Shown here one piece after another: positions 17,275 to 26,164 of a stretch of DNA of 55,212 nt. Both the position numbers and the translations under genes were made by a program. The DNA comes from JAXLWB01 sp046328715 (GTDB lineage: Bacteria > Chloroflexota > Anaerolineae > Caldilineales > Caldilineaceae): contig JAXLWB010000066.1 of the NCBI GenBank assembly GCA_046328715.1, positions 1-55,212 of the forward strand. Direction: 5' to 3'. Within the stretch, counting starts at the first letter, position 1, and each line of letters opens with the position of its first letter. The notes under the pieces were generated by a model. It searched no databases, was not told where the DNA came from, and saw only the letters and a program-made list of their open reading frames with translations.

Positions 17275-18963
17275 ATGTTACGCGATCGTATCAAGTCTAC
17301 CATTCAAAGTGCAATTGAAGCGGCACAAGCCGCAGGTGCCTTGCCCTCCTTTGATTTACCTACCATCGAGATTTCCCGCCCAAAACAGGTTGAACATGGC
17401 GACTACACGTGCAACGTAGCACTGGTCGCCTCTGCTGCCATCCGTAAGAGTGGTGGCAATGCCAATCCGCGCGCCATCGCCGAAGCCATCGTCAAGCACT
17501 TGCCAGCCAGCGACTTTTTGGGCAAAGTCGAGTTAGCTGGCCCTGGCTTTATCAACCTGCGCCTGTCTGATTCCTGGTTGCAGAAGCAGGTGGGAGAGAT
17601 CGTCTTGGCGGGACAGCAGTATGGCAACAGCGAGCGGGGCAAGGGTCAACGTTGGCAGGTGGAATATGTCAGCGCCAATCCAACCGGTCCCATTCACTAT
17701 GGCGGCGCACGCAACGCAGTATTGGGCGAATCGGTGGCACGCGTGTTGGAAGCGGCTGGTTACACCATTCAGCGTGAGTTTTACGTCAATGATTTCGGTA
17801 CGCAGTTTGCCCTCTTTGCCGAGACACTTTACGCCCGCTACTGCCAACACTATGGACGCGATGTGGCGATCCCAGAAGAGGGCTACCAGGGCGAATATGT
17901 GATTGACTACGCTGCGCAAGTAGCCCAAGCGCACGGCGATCGCTTCTTGAATTTGTCCCGAGAAGAGGCAATCGTCCAACTGCGCCCGATTGCGCGTGAA
18001 TTGGTGGTGACCGCTTTAGAGCAGGAGTTAAAACGGATCGGCGTCGTCTTTAACCGTTGGTTTAGCGAGCAGAGCCTCCATGAAGAGGGGCTGGTCGAAC
18101 AGTCGCTCGATTATCTGCAACAGCGGGGCGAGTTGGAAAAGCGTGATGGCGCAGTTTGGTTTCTCGCCAGCAAATATCCCGGTATCGAGAAGGATGTCGT
18201 TGTCATCCGCTCGAACGGTAAACCGACCTATTTCACCAGTGACATTGCCTATCACTACGATAAGTTTGTGCGTCGCGGCTTCGACCATGTGGTCAATGTC
18301 TGGTCGGTCGACCATCAGGGTCATGTGGCACGTATGGGCGCGATCATGCAATCGTTAGGTCTTGATCCCAGCCGTTTAACAATTCTGCTTTACGACCTGG
18401 TCAAGCTGGTGCGTGATGGCAAAGAGGTTAAGCTGAGCAAACGCAAGGGCAATCTGGTCACCATCAACGATGTGGTTGACGAGGTTGGCTCGGACGCGAT
18501 TCATTTTATGTTGCTCAACCGCAGCCCGGAAAGCGTGGTTGAATTTGATCTTGATCTGGCTGTGGAAAAAGACAACGAAAATCCTGTCTATTACGTGCAA
18601 TACGGTCACGCTCGTATCTGTTCGATTCTGGTCAAAGCGGCCGAAGAAGGATTGGCTTTGACAGAGTCAGGCGCGGTCGATTTTCATTTGCTTGTTCATC
18701 CTTCCGAATTTGCCCTGATTCGCAAATTATTGGAACTCGAAGAGCAGATCGACATCGCCGTGGATAAGCTGTCACCCCACAACTTGACCTACTATGCTAT
18801 CGAGCTAGCGCGCATTTTTAGCGGCTTCTATCGTGATTGCAAAGTGGTGGATAGCGAACAGCCCGCCTTAAGCCGCGCTCGCCTCTGCTTGGCCCAGGCC
18901 ACCCGAACGGTATTGGCAAAAACGTTAACTTTACTCGGCGTTTCTGCACCCGAGTCGATGTAA
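17275..18963 (+). CDS. argS: Arginyl-tRNA synthetase
   Basis: Class I synthetase that charges tRNA-Arg in the cytoplasm. About 562 residues. The N-terminal additional domain (1 to ~110) has EHGDYTCNVAL; the HIGH region is NPTGPIHYGGARN, with a Gly-Gly ending in place of GH; the KMSKS region is VKLSKRKGN; and the DALR anticodon-binding domain closes the protein. ATG 17275 gives the usual family start MLRDRIKST; ATG 17257 is in frame six codons earlier and neither has a well-spaced ribosome site. Followed by a perfect 16-bp hairpin and then serA on the same strand. Confidence 0.96.
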   Translation: MLRDRIKSTIQSAIEAAQAAGALPSFDLPTIEISRPKQVEHGDYTCNVALVASAAIRKSGGNANPRAIAEAIVKHLPASDFLGKVELAGPGFINLRLSDSWLQKQVGEIVLAGQQYGNSERGKGQRWQVEYVSANPTGPIHYGGARNAVLGESVARVLEAAGYTIQREFYVNDFGTQFALFAETLYARYCQHYGRDVAIPEEGYQGEYVIDYAAQVAQAHGDRFLNLSREEAIVQLRPIARELVVTALEQELKRIGVVFNRWFSEQSLHEEGLVEQSLDYLQQRGELEKRDGAVWFLASKYPGIEKDVVVIRSNGKPTYFTSDIAYHYDKFVRRGFDHVVNVWSVDHQGHVARMGAIMQSLGLDPSRLTILLYDLVKLVRDGKEVKLSKRKGNLVTINDVVDEVGSDAIHFMLLNRSPESVVEFDLDLAVEKDNENPVYYVQYGHARICSILVKAAEEGLALTESGAVDFHLLVHPSEFALIRKLLELEEQIDIAVDKLSPHNLTYYAIELARIFSGFYRDCKVVDSEQPALSRARLCLAQATRTVLAKTLTLLGVSAPESM

Positions 18964-18970
18964 TAGGGAA

Positions 18971-19013
18971 GGGGCAAGTTGCAGGTTGCATGATGATACC
19001 TGCAACTTGCCCC
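18971..19013 (+). terminator. Perfect 16-bp hairpin between argS and serA
   Basis: 18971-18986 pairs perfectly with 18998-19013 (GGGGCAAGTTGCAGGT and its complement) around an 11-base loop. It is followed by another TTGCCCC copy and a short T tract, so it could be a terminator or an mRNA-stabilising element. It shares the GCAAGTTGCAGGT word with the inverted repeat upstream of argS. Confidence 0.6.
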
Positions 19014-19055
19014 TTGCCCCTTGCAATTCTTTTATAGAAAGATTTCAAACCTTCA

Positions 19056-20651
19056 ATGACCACTCAATTCAAAGTCCTAGTTTCCGATGCAATGTCGGAG
19101 AATGGGCTCGCAGCGTTGCGTGCCGCTTCCAATATCACTGTCGATATTCGAACCAATCTCACTCCCCAACAATTGATCGAGGCGATTGCTGACTATGATG
19201 CGCTGCTCGTACGTAGCAGCACACAAGTAACGGCAGAGGTGTTAAAGGCTGGCAAAAAGCTGCGTGTAGTCGGTCGTGCGGGAGTTGGCGTCGATAATAT
19301 CGATGTCGAGACTGCCACCCAGTGTGGTGTGATTGTCGTCAATGCTCCTACTGGCAACACGGTTGCCGCCGCCGAACATACTGTGGCATTGATGCTCTCG
19401 ATGGCACGCCAGATTCCACAGGCCGATGCGCATGTACGGGCCGGTCTCTGGAAGCGCAACCAGTTTATGGGCGTAGAAATTGCTGGCAAAACGCTTGGCT
19501 CTGTTGGCTTGGGACGCGTGGCGCAGGAAGTTGTACGTCGTGCGCAGGGGCTTGGTATGCATGTCATCGGCTACGATCCCTACGTCACCGCTGATTACGC
19601 CGCCCAACGCGGGGTAAAGTTAGCCGATCTGGAGACACTCTTTGCTGAATCGGACTTTATCACCGTCCATGTGCCGCTCACTGCCCAAACGCGCAACCTG
19701 ATTGACCGTGACCAGATGGCCAAAATGAAAAAGGGCGTGCGTCTGCTCAATGTGGCACGCGGCGGTATTATCAATGAAAACGCCTTGCTCGAAGCGATTG
19801 AAGCTGGCAAGGTGGCCGGCGCTGCCCTCGATGTCTTTGAGCCTGAACCTTTACCGGCTGATAGCCCGCTGCGCAAAAGTGATAAGATTATATTGACACC
19901 GCATCTTGGCGCAAGCACGATTGAAGCGCAGGAACAGGTAGCGGAAGATGTGGCGTTACAAGTGGTAGATGTGCTGAACGATCGCCCTGCTCGTTATGCC
20001 GTCAACGCCCCAATGATTCCGCCCAAGGATCTGGAATTTTTGGTGCCCTTCATCGACCTGGCACAACGGATGGGCAGCTTCTTGGTCCAGGTTGGTGTGC
20101 AAGGGATTGGCGATGTAACCATCACCGTGCAAGGTCAACTGGCCGACTTCGATCTCGCCTATATCCGTGCAGCAGTGATCAAGGGCTTGCTGAGCAATGT
20201 GGTTGAACAACGCGTTAATCTGGTCAATGCGAGTCTCTTAGCCGAACGCCGCGGCATGAATCTCATCGAACGCAAGATGCACCATGTCGATAGCCCGTAT
20301 GACACGATGCTCACGGTGACGGCTACATCTGGTGCGCAAGCCTGGAGTGTTAGTGGCTCCGTGGTGCAAAATGAGCCGCACATTGTGGGCATCAATGGTC
20401 TCTGGATCGATCTGCCTGCCTTGGGCAAAATTCTCTTGACCTCGCATCAGGATCGGCCTGGCATCATCGGCCGTGTGGGAACGATCCTGGGGCAAAATGA
20501 TATCAATATTAGCTTCATGCACGTTGGGCGTCGTGGGCCGCGCACCGAATCGATTATGGCTTTGGGAATTGACGAAGTGGCACCGTTGCCCATTTTGGCA
20601 CAGATTGAATCGTGGTCTGATATCAATTGGCTACGGTCGATTACTTTGTAG
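19056..20651 (+). CDS. serA: D-3-phosphoglycerate dehydrogenase
   Basis: First step of serine synthesis: NAD-dependent oxidation of 3-phosphoglycerate to 3-phosphohydroxypyruvate. 531 residues, the long form with an intervening domain and a C-terminal ACT domain (from ~455, LTSHQDRPGIIGRVGTILGQ) for serine feedback. The NAD-binding loop is SVGLGRVAQEVVRRA, and the catalytic Arg, Glu and His sit in NVARGGIIN, VFEPEPLP and LTPHLGAST. ATG 19056 has only a weak site. It is 92 bases after argS, separated by a hairpin. Confidence 0.96.
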   Translation: MTTQFKVLVSDAMSENGLAALRAASNITVDIRTNLTPQQLIEAIADYDALLVRSSTQVTAEVLKAGKKLRVVGRAGVGVDNIDVETATQCGVIVVNAPTGNTVAAAEHTVALMLSMARQIPQADAHVRAGLWKRNQFMGVEIAGKTLGSVGLGRVAQEVVRRAQGLGMHVIGYDPYVTADYAAQRGVKLADLETLFAESDFITVHVPLTAQTRNLIDRDQMAKMKKGVRLLNVARGGIINENALLEAIEAGKVAGAALDVFEPEPLPADSPLRKSDKIILTPHLGASTIEAQEQVAEDVALQVVDVLNDRPARYAVNAPMIPPKDLEFLVPFIDLAQRMGSFLVQVGVQGIGDVTITVQGQLADFDLAYIRAAVIKGLLSNVVEQRVNLVNASLLAERRGMNLIERKMHHVDSPYDTMLTVTATSGAQAWSVSGSVVQNEPHIVGINGLWIDLPALGKILLTSHQDRPGIIGRVGTILGQNDINISFMHVGRRGPRTESIMALGIDEVAPLPILAQIESWSDINWLRSITL

Positions 20652-21074
20652 TTGATGAGGAGTGTAGTAGAATCTTTTAGTAGTCTAGAGATTGATACAA
20701 CACAATAACACTTTGAAATCTCGTATGAGGTTCTTCACCAGATGGGTTTGAGAAACAAGCCCCTGTCCGTGCTGTTGCACCGGTAGGAACAGGAGTGGCG
20801 CTGGTCGGGAAACTCTTGACTAGCGTGATTCTATTAAGGCTTATAAGGGGTCGTTTCTTACTCACGTTACCCATTTTACCGAGAAATTAGGTCGAGTTGG
20901 CCTATTTGAACCGAGAAGTGTTTAACTTGAGTTAATAATTTTAAGAAAGGCCCTGTTCCTAATCGAGAGCATTGAGGTTTGGACGGGCGAGAATGGCTCC
21001 GATCACTCAACGATTCCTATCCGATCAGTCATCTACCAAACCAGTGCCTGGTCACAACAGTGTATAATCAGCTT
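20652..21074. other. Spacer between serA and SH3b lipoprotein
   Basis: About 420 bases with no supported gene. A TATAAT at 21063-21068 is only seven bases before the next start and would imply a leaderless message; its -35 is poor. The stretch 20891-20920 resembles 14807-14837 (shared words CGAGTT, GGC, TTTGAACCGA). Otherwise I see nothing. Confidence 0.4.
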
Positions 21075-21914
21075 ATGCTAAAAGCTTGCTCAACTATCGT
21101 CGAATCCATCCGCGGCAGGCGTTCCGTTCCGTTGCGTTTGTTGTTTGCGATTTCTGTCCTGTGGGGTTTGCCTACTTTGGCCTGTGGAAGTTTTGCCCCA
21201 CGCCCCACGCCCACTCCTTCACCGCAACCAACAACCACCTTTGTCGCCCCAGCCGCAGCCGCAATTGCCCCCACCGCTACACCTACAGTACTTCTTCAAA
21301 TCATCGAACTGACACCAACCCCGGCACCTTCAGCCACAGCTACACCTGCCCCTCAGGCAAATGGCATACAGGCTGGCGCAAAAGCGTTGGTCACAGCCCC
21401 GGCTGGTCTCAATATGCGTGAGCAACCTACGTCTAATTCGCAACTGGTCGTTCGATTGGGCAGTGGTGTGCGCGTCACAGTGCTAGAGGGGCCAACCCAA
21501 GCCGAAGGGTTCACCTGGTGGCGTGTAGATGACGGTCAAGGTAAGGTCGGTTGGGTCGCAGAACGCGACGCCGAAACCGTCTGGCTTACTTTGGAAGGGG
21601 GTGTTGCCGGTGAACCGCAGACAGGCACGGGTGGTCCCAACCCCAATGCGAAACCTGTCGACCGACCGCCTCGCACCGGAGATCGGGTTGAGGTGACGAT
21701 GCCAAGTGGATCGCAGTTGACAATTCGAACCGATCCTGGGCGCAACGCCAACGTTGTAACCCGTGTTGATCCAGGGGTACGTTTTGCTGTTGAATCGGGT
21801 CCGCAACCCGCCGACGGCTTTGATTGGTACCTGATTCGCTCCGATGACGGTCAGATTCGTGGCTGGGCAGCAGGCGGGGATGGTCGAACCCGCTGGTTAA
21901 GTCCACTCGAATAA
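21075..21914 (+). CDS. Lipoprotein with two bacterial SH3 domains
   Basis: About 279 residues, probably anchored outside the cytoplasmic membrane. Signal segment at 19-36 with lipobox LPTLAC, lipidated Cys37; then a Pro/Thr-rich linker (~40-95) typical of wall-spanning spacers. Two SH3b domains follow: about 100-170 (GLNMREQPTSNSQLVV, WWRVDDGQGKVGWVAERD) and 195-279 (LTIRTDPGRNANVV, GQIRGWAAGGDG). SH3b domains bind peptidoglycan or protein partners. ATG 21075 is chosen because it puts a normal signal sequence at the N-terminus; the frame is open upstream. Ends in a strong terminator. Confidence 0.85.
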   Translation: MLKACSTIVESIRGRRSVPLRLLFAISVLWGLPTLACGSFAPRPTPTPSPQPTTTFVAPAAAAIAPTATPTVLLQIIELTPTPAPSATATPAPQANGIQAGAKALVTAPAGLNMREQPTSNSQLVVRLGSGVRVTVLEGPTQAEGFTWWRVDDGQGKVGWVAERDAETVWLTLEGGVAGEPQTGTGGPNPNAKPVDRPPRTGDRVEVTMPSGSQLTIRTDPGRNANVVTRVDPGVRFAVESGPQPADGFDWYLIRSDDGQIRGWAAGGDGRTRWLSPLE

Positions 21915-21935
21915 AAACTGAAAACTATATAAGAG

Positions 21936-21971
21936 AAAGGTCGCCAAGCAACTGCTTAGCGACCTTTTTTG
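21936..21971 (+). terminator. Rho-independent terminator after SH3b lipoprotein
   Basis: AAAGGTCGC...AAGC (from 21936) pairs with GCTT...GCGACCTTT (to ~21967), a stem of about 12 bp with one internal mismatch and an AACT loop, followed by T6. Confidence 0.88.
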
Positions 21972-22010
21972 TTGGAGCACCTTTCTGTGTGCTTCTGTGT
22001 AAATCCCCTT

Positions 22011-22098
22011 GGTGCGTCGCTCTAAATCTTCCAGGAAGGATCGTTGGATCAACTTTCTCCCTGAATAGCCCTTCCTGGAAGTGGACAGCGACGGAACC
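22011..22098. repeat. Nested imperfect inverted repeat, ~88 bases
   Basis: CTTCCAGGAAGG (22028-22039) pairs with CCTTCCTGGAAG (22070-22081), CGTCGCT (22015-22021) with AGCGACG (22087-22093), and GGT with ACC outside, giving three coaxial stems with small internal loops and a 30-base terminal loop. This could be a structured RNA or a decayed small inverted-repeat element. Confidence 0.45.
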
Positions 22099-22355
22099 AA
22101 TTTCAATCATCTTTTTAGCCTTATATATAAGTCTCAGGTTTGGTGCTGATGCTGAAGCCCCGCAAGCCACTCTGTCGTTCCCGTTTGGAATCTCTGCCGT
22201 TTGATGCAAGACAGCGTTGGAGATACTAAACGGGAATGGCAGTCTATCTTACAGTGCGGTTGGCATGGTGAGTTGCTGGTGAGCATACAGATAGCAGATG
22301 TTCACGTTAGAGCACGGCATCAACGCGCAAAAGGACGGGGATGATTGACCCTAGA

Positions 22356-22401
22356 CGAGAAGTGGCAGATGAGGTCACTCTTCCTCATCTGCCACTTCTC
22401 G
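22356..22401. terminator. Perfect 19-bp hairpin
   Basis: 22356-22374 pairs perfectly with 22383-22401 (CGAGAAGTGGCAGATGAGG and complement) around an eight-base loop. It stands between convergent genes. It shares the word AAGTGGCA with the element at 12283-12334. No T-run on the plus strand. Confidence 0.65.
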
Positions 22402-22511
22402 CTTACAAAATATATTGTTCGCCGATTGCACACGTCTGCGCAGAGGGAGCCAGGTTTTCTCTGGACACACGGCGCAGTCGGTTGAACACAAAGTAAGTAG
22501 AGATTGTGAAA

Positions 22512-22558
22512 GTAAGAGATTGAGAGATTGAGTAATTCGATTACTGCCAATCTCTTAC
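22512..22558. repeat. GAGATTG-repeat hairpin behind the LysM gene
   Basis: GTAAGAGATTG (22512-22522) pairs with CAATCTCTTAC (22548-22558); the left side repeats GAGATTG. The same heptamer forms the element at 37434-37489. It ends 16 bases before the stop of the LysM gene. Confidence 0.55.
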
Positions 22559-22573
22559 TCTCCAAACCTCAAT

Positions 22574-24472
22574 TTATGGAATCACCAACACCTGCCCTAC
22601 GTAGATGAAGTTCAAGTCCGTCAAACCATTTGCCTGGGCAATCGTCCAAATGTCCACACCGTACAGGTCACACAGATAGCTGAGTGTTTCACCTGCCGCC
22701 ACGGTATGCGTACGGCGGTGTTCGACCGGTGGTGGCTCATGATAGGGCGGCGGCTCATGAGACGGTGGCGGTTCCTGATGCCAGTCGCCTTGTTGATGAT
22801 CTTGTGGTGCTCCCATGTAGCAACCCGGAATCTGTAATTGCTGACCGACATAGATCCAGTCGTAGTTGGCAATGCCATTGACCTGCGCTAGATCCCACAG
22901 CCGTACATTGAAGCTATCGGCAATGCTGCTGAGTGTATCGCCTGGTTGCACCACATAGAAGCAGAGCTTTCCTGGTCGTGGGGCGGGCGGTGGCGGTGCC
23001 GAACCACCACAGGCACGCAAGCTGATGCTATCCAGGTTGAAATCCATCTCGACGTCGGTGATGCCCCACTTTTTCCAGCCTCGGATAAAGAGCACGACGG
23101 ATTTGGCGGGTGCCTGGAATTGCACAGTGTAGGTACCCATTGGTCCTGGATTCAGGCGGTCGTAGATCATGCCCAGGTTCATTGCTGTCCAGGTCTTGAC
23201 ATGGCTCCAGTCGTTATCGCCATCGGCATTCCATCCCCATTGTGCAACAAAGCGATCAGGATCCGCATCATTGCCTGCACCCCGTAGTTCGCCACGTAGC
23301 GTGAGTTGATAGGTCTGGCCCGGATTTAGGCCCTTGATCTGCTGCCAGATCCCTGCATACCGATCTGGATCGGGCGTACCGACACCTTTGGCATTTAGTT
23401 CAATCAGTTGACCGTGCGCCCCATCGCTAATGACAGGCGGCCATTGCTCATCGTAAAAGCCATATCCTGCGGCTCCACCGTTGGTGAAATTGCCCCAGCC
23501 CTTGCCGACATTGCCATAGGCAAGGGGCACAAAGCCTGCTTCAAAATTACCGTTATAGACTAGCTCTGGACCGCCGCAGGTGGCTGCTGTTGTGACTGGT
23601 GGATTGTGGTCATAGGGACGATTATTGTGCTTCCAATCGCCGTCCGACTTCCAACCACCATCCGATTTCCAATTGTTCTCTGGACCGCCCTGATAGGGTT
23701 GCTGCCAACCTTGATAGCCAAGTGCAGGCCCCGTGAGCGAAATTGCGTCGAGATTGATATCCAGTTCTTCTTCGGGCACACCCCACTTCTTGAGGGCACG
23801 AATGTAGACGGTAATATAGTCATCTTCGGCCATAATCTGGGTGCTATAGCTTTGCATGCTGCCTGGCGCGCTACGTTCGTAGTAGTTGTACCAGCCAACG
23901 TCCTGCCAATTGGTCACTGCATTCCAGTCGGCTTTTTTGCCTGCTGTCCAGCCGACCTCAACCCGATAGCCCCATGGGTCCCGGTCACCGCCAGTGAAGG
24001 AGGTGCGCAGCATGCCACGTAGGTTGAATGTGTAGTTGGCCCAATCGACTACCTGGACTGTCTGATAGATACCAGCCATGCGGCTTTGATCTGGTTGACC
24101 GAAACCTTTGGAATTGATTTCAATCAACTGTCCGTGAACGCCTTCAGCAATGACAGGCGACCACTGTTCATCATAAAAACCAAAGTTGGCGGCTCCACCA
24201 TTGGTAAAGCAGCCCCAACCACTGCCCACAGTTCCACAACCTGCTTGGTTGACAAATCCTTTTTCAAAACCTCCATTAACCAGCATATCCATATTGCCGG
24301 CACTCATGCTCTGAAAAAGCCCGCCAGACATGATTCCTGTACTGACGAGGGCGATGATAGTAATAAGACTGAAAGCATAGTTCCAGCCTCGTCGCAAGCG
24401 TAGCTGCGACATGGATTGGATCCAACGGGATATTTCGAGTGGTACCCGTGGTCCGCAAAAGAAACGTTTCAT
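22574..24472 (-). CDS. Secreted protein with duplicated N-terminal module and two LysM domains
   Basis: 632 residues. A membrane/signal segment lies at ~30-55 after a basic N-terminus (LRLRRGW). Two copies of a ~190-residue module follow (about 62-255 and 300-485). Matched segments include VNGGFEKGF/YNGNFEAGF, FTNGGAANFGFYDEQW/FTNGGAAGYGFYDEQW, ALKKWGVPEEELDINLDAISL/GWKKWGITDVEMDFNLDSISL (each read as two parts). They look like carbohydrate-binding beta-sandwiches (inference). A low-complexity linker with WKSDG repeats separates them. Two LysM domains (YVVQPGDTLSSIADSFNV and HTVAAGETLSYLCDLYGV) close the protein, separated by a Pro/His-rich linker. AGGAGG before ATG 24472 and a strong promoter at 24547-24574 support high expression. 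Confidence 0.85.
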   Translation of the reverse strand: MKRFFCGPRVPLEISRWIQSMSQLRLRRGWNYAFSLITIIALVSTGIMSGGLFQSMSAGNMDMLVNGGFEKGFVNQAGCGTVGSGWGCFTNGGAANFGFYDEQWSPVIAEGVHGQLIEINSKGFGQPDQSRMAGIYQTVQVVDWANYTFNLRGMLRTSFTGGDRDPWGYRVEVGWTAGKKADWNAVTNWQDVGWYNYYERSAPGSMQSYSTQIMAEDDYITVYIRALKKWGVPEEELDINLDAISLTGPALGYQGWQQPYQGGPENNWKSDGGWKSDGDWKHNNRPYDHNPPVTTAATCGGPELVYNGNFEAGFVPLAYGNVGKGWGNFTNGGAAGYGFYDEQWPPVISDGAHGQLIELNAKGVGTPDPDRYAGIWQQIKGLNPGQTYQLTLRGELRGAGNDADPDRFVAQWGWNADGDNDWSHVKTWTAMNLGMIYDRLNPGPMGTYTVQFQAPAKSVVLFIRGWKKWGITDVEMDFNLDSISLRACGGSAPPPPAPRPGKLCFYVVQPGDTLSSIADSFNVRLWDLAQVNGIANYDWIYVGQQLQIPGCYMGAPQDHQQGDWHQEPPPSHEPPPYHEPPPVEHRRTHTVAAGETLSYLCDLYGVDIWTIAQANGLTDLNFIYVGQVLVIP

Positions 24473-24930
24473 TAAATTCCTCCTGCCTTATGGCTCCGAA
24501 TCAGCAAAAGGTACTGCAAACCGGCCCCTGGTTGGCCTTGCCGCGGAGTATAGCATGGCAAAAATTTTTGTCAATAGCCAGTTTAATAGCATATCAAATT
24601 TCAAATCGCTTGCTATCCGAAGCTGGATTTTGTGAAGTTGGGCGGCAAATGAGGTGTATGCGAAGCGTAACTATTTACGGTTAGAAGAGGCTTAAAATGC
24701 CCCAATGATGCTTGTCAGCGGAGAATTTCGAACCAGAGAATGGAAAACAAAAAACAGACGTCAATTTGCAATTTTGTATGAAGTTGCAATAGTCATCGAT
24801 TGAGTACCGTAGGGTGAGGATATAGTCATGTGAAATGATGCGACAGCGTGGGAAATGGGGAATTTTAAGTTCAGTAGTGGGCAGACAATGGTTTTGCGAA
24901 ATTCTCTGTAGCACAAGAATTATTCTTATG
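24473..24930. other. Spacer between LysM gene promoter and lysK
   Basis: About 460 bases, AT-rich. It holds the promoter of the LysM gene (24547-24574). The part nearer lysK (24680-24930) has no gene or hairpin that I can defend, so the 3' end of the lysine transcript is not defined. Confidence 0.45.
24547..24574 (-). promoter_or_regulatory. Strong sigma-70 promoter for the LysM gene
   Basis: On the minus strand TTGACA (24574-24569) and TATACT (24552-24547) are spaced by 16 bases, about 75 bases before the start codon at 24472. Confidence 0.75.
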
Positions 24931-26151
24931 CTACGCCGCGATCTGCTCGCCAATATTGTGAATTGCTGCTGTAAGAACCTGAATGGCCCGTTGGTACTCG
25001 TCGAGTGAGATATGTTCGTTGGGTGTGTGGTCAAGCGAACTGTCACCCGGGCCGTAAGCGACGATGGAGCAGTTCCAAGCAGGGCCAACGACATTCATAT
25101 CGCTGGTGCCTGTTTTGGTTAGTAAACTGGGGCGTACTTCGGGAAAATTGTCGCGAATGGCTGCCAGAAAGCTGCGTACGAGGAAATTGTTTCGATCTCC
25201 GCGCCAGGCCGGTTCATAGGAGCGAAAAACAAAGTGGATGGTCAATGGATCGCCTGGCAGGTCCAGATGTGTTTCGTACTCAGGACTAATTTGTGGAGCT
25301 TCGTAATTCGTAATTCCTAATTCGTAATTCGTAATTGACCATTCTGCTAAATTTTGGACAAAACGTTCGATTGGGAAGTCGAGCGGTAGACGGATACCTG
25401 CTTGCGCCTGTACATGATCGTACATCTTCTCATCAGTGAAGGTAAGTAACTTGCGTAAACTTGGCTGAAACTGTTCGAAATTTTTGTCACCGCGATCCTG
25501 GTTGAAGTGGATCGCATAGTCACTGAGCCAATTCCAAAAATTGACAGCGATAGTTGCAACGCCGATATCTGGCCCCGCAGTGTGAGCCATTGGCTGGCTG
25601 GCATCTAGCTCAATCAACAAGCGCCCTTTGTAGCCTAAGGTCACGCGTGACCAGGCACTCGGTTCACCGATGATACAGGCAATCGGTTGTGTTTCATGAA
25701 TGCCGTTGAAGCGATCCCGAATAAAGCGGGCACCTTTACTGGTAGCATATTCTTCTTCCACGGCACCGACAACGACAATCCGTAGATCATGCTCACGGGC
25801 CCACTGCGAACCAACCTCAGCTGCCGCCATTGTAAATGTAGCTAAGGGGCCTTTGGCGTCGACACTACCGCGCCCATAGAGATTTGCGCCTTTTTCGCTT
25901 TCTTCGATACGTACAGGGATGTTGCCAGGAACCGTATCAATATGGCCAAGTAGCAGCAGTGTATGGGTTGCATCGGGTGAACCAATTTCCCCAACTGCGC
26001 TGCCTGCGCCGTCAACGTAGGCTTGGTCGTAGCCAAGCGATTTCATCTGCTCGACCAGCCAGGCGCTGGCTTCTGCTTCTTGGGTCGAAAGAGAACGAAT
26101 GGCGACAAGGCCTTGCAGTAAATCAATGGCGCGTTGTGGTTGGTACTTCAT
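24931..26151 (-). CDS. lysK: [LysW]-lysine hydrolase (M20 peptidase family)
   Basis: Last step of the carrier-bound pathway: releases lysine (or ornithine) from the C-terminal Glu of LysW. M20 metallopeptidase of 406 residues; metal ligands appear as H70 (LLGHIDTVPG), D98-A99-K100-G101 region, the E132-E133 pair (AVEEEYATSKGA) and H380 near the end (DHTPNEHISL). Residues ~272-284 (ITNYELGITNYE) are translated from two tandem copies of a TTCGTAATTCGTAATT repeat (25300-25336), an in-frame insertion that close homologues should lack. It follows lysJ by 13 bases, with AAAGGAA as ribosome site. Placement with lysW/X/Y/Z/J makes the LysK assignment firmer than sequence alone. Confidence 0.92.
   Translation of the reverse strand: MKYQPQRAIDLLQGLVAIRSLSTQEAEASAWLVEQMKSLGYDQAYVDGAGSAVGEIGSPDATHTLLLLGHIDTVPGNIPVRIEESEKGANLYGRGSVDAKGPLATFTMAAAEVGSQWAREHDLRIVVVGAVEEEYATSKGARFIRDRFNGIHETQPIACIIGEPSAWSRVTLGYKGRLLIELDASQPMAHTAGPDIGVATIAVNFWNWLSDYAIHFNQDRGDKNFEQFQPSLRKLLTFTDEKMYDHVQAQAGIRLPLDFPIERFVQNLAEWSITNYELGITNYEAPQISPEYETHLDLPGDPLTIHFVFRSYEPAWRGDRNNFLVRSFLAAIRDNFPEVRPSLLTKTGTSDMNVVGPAWNCSIVAYGPGDSSLDHTPNEHISLDEYQRAIQVLTAAIHNIGEQIAA
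25300..25336. repeat. Heptamer repeat inside lysK
   Basis: TTCGTAATTCGTAATT occurs at 25300-25315 and again at 25321-25336, 21 bases apart, so the reading frame is preserved. The unit is the heptamer ATTCGTA. It encodes the doubled ITNYE of LysK. Confidence 0.85.
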
Positions 26152-26164
26152 AGTGCGTTCCTTT

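Larger units (their letters stand above)
21972..22573. other. 600-base spacer with several nested hairpins
   Basis: Between convergent genes. It contains a nested stem-loop at 22011-22098, a second imperfect inverted repeat at 22176-22238, a perfect 19-bp hairpin at 22356-22401 and a hairpin at 22512-22558. Open frames of 71 (+) and 94 (-) residues run through the first two structures, but neither has a ribosome site; I do not call them genes. Confidence 0.5.

Noticed and set aside
21063..21068. TATAAT as promoter of the SH3b lipoprotein gene
   Set aside because: Only seven bases before the ATG and without a good -35.
21925..22209. Minus-strand frame of 94 codons and plus-strand frame of 71 codons
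   Set aside because: Both cross strong inverted repeats and have no ribosome site; treated as structured spacer.
24681..25094. Minus-strand frame of 137 codons overlapping the end of lysK
   Set aside because: It overlaps LysK's C-terminal metal-ligand region in another frame and has no support of its own.
25300..25336. Tandem repeats as a CRISPR array
   Set aside because: Units are 7-8 bases without unique spacers; not CRISPR.
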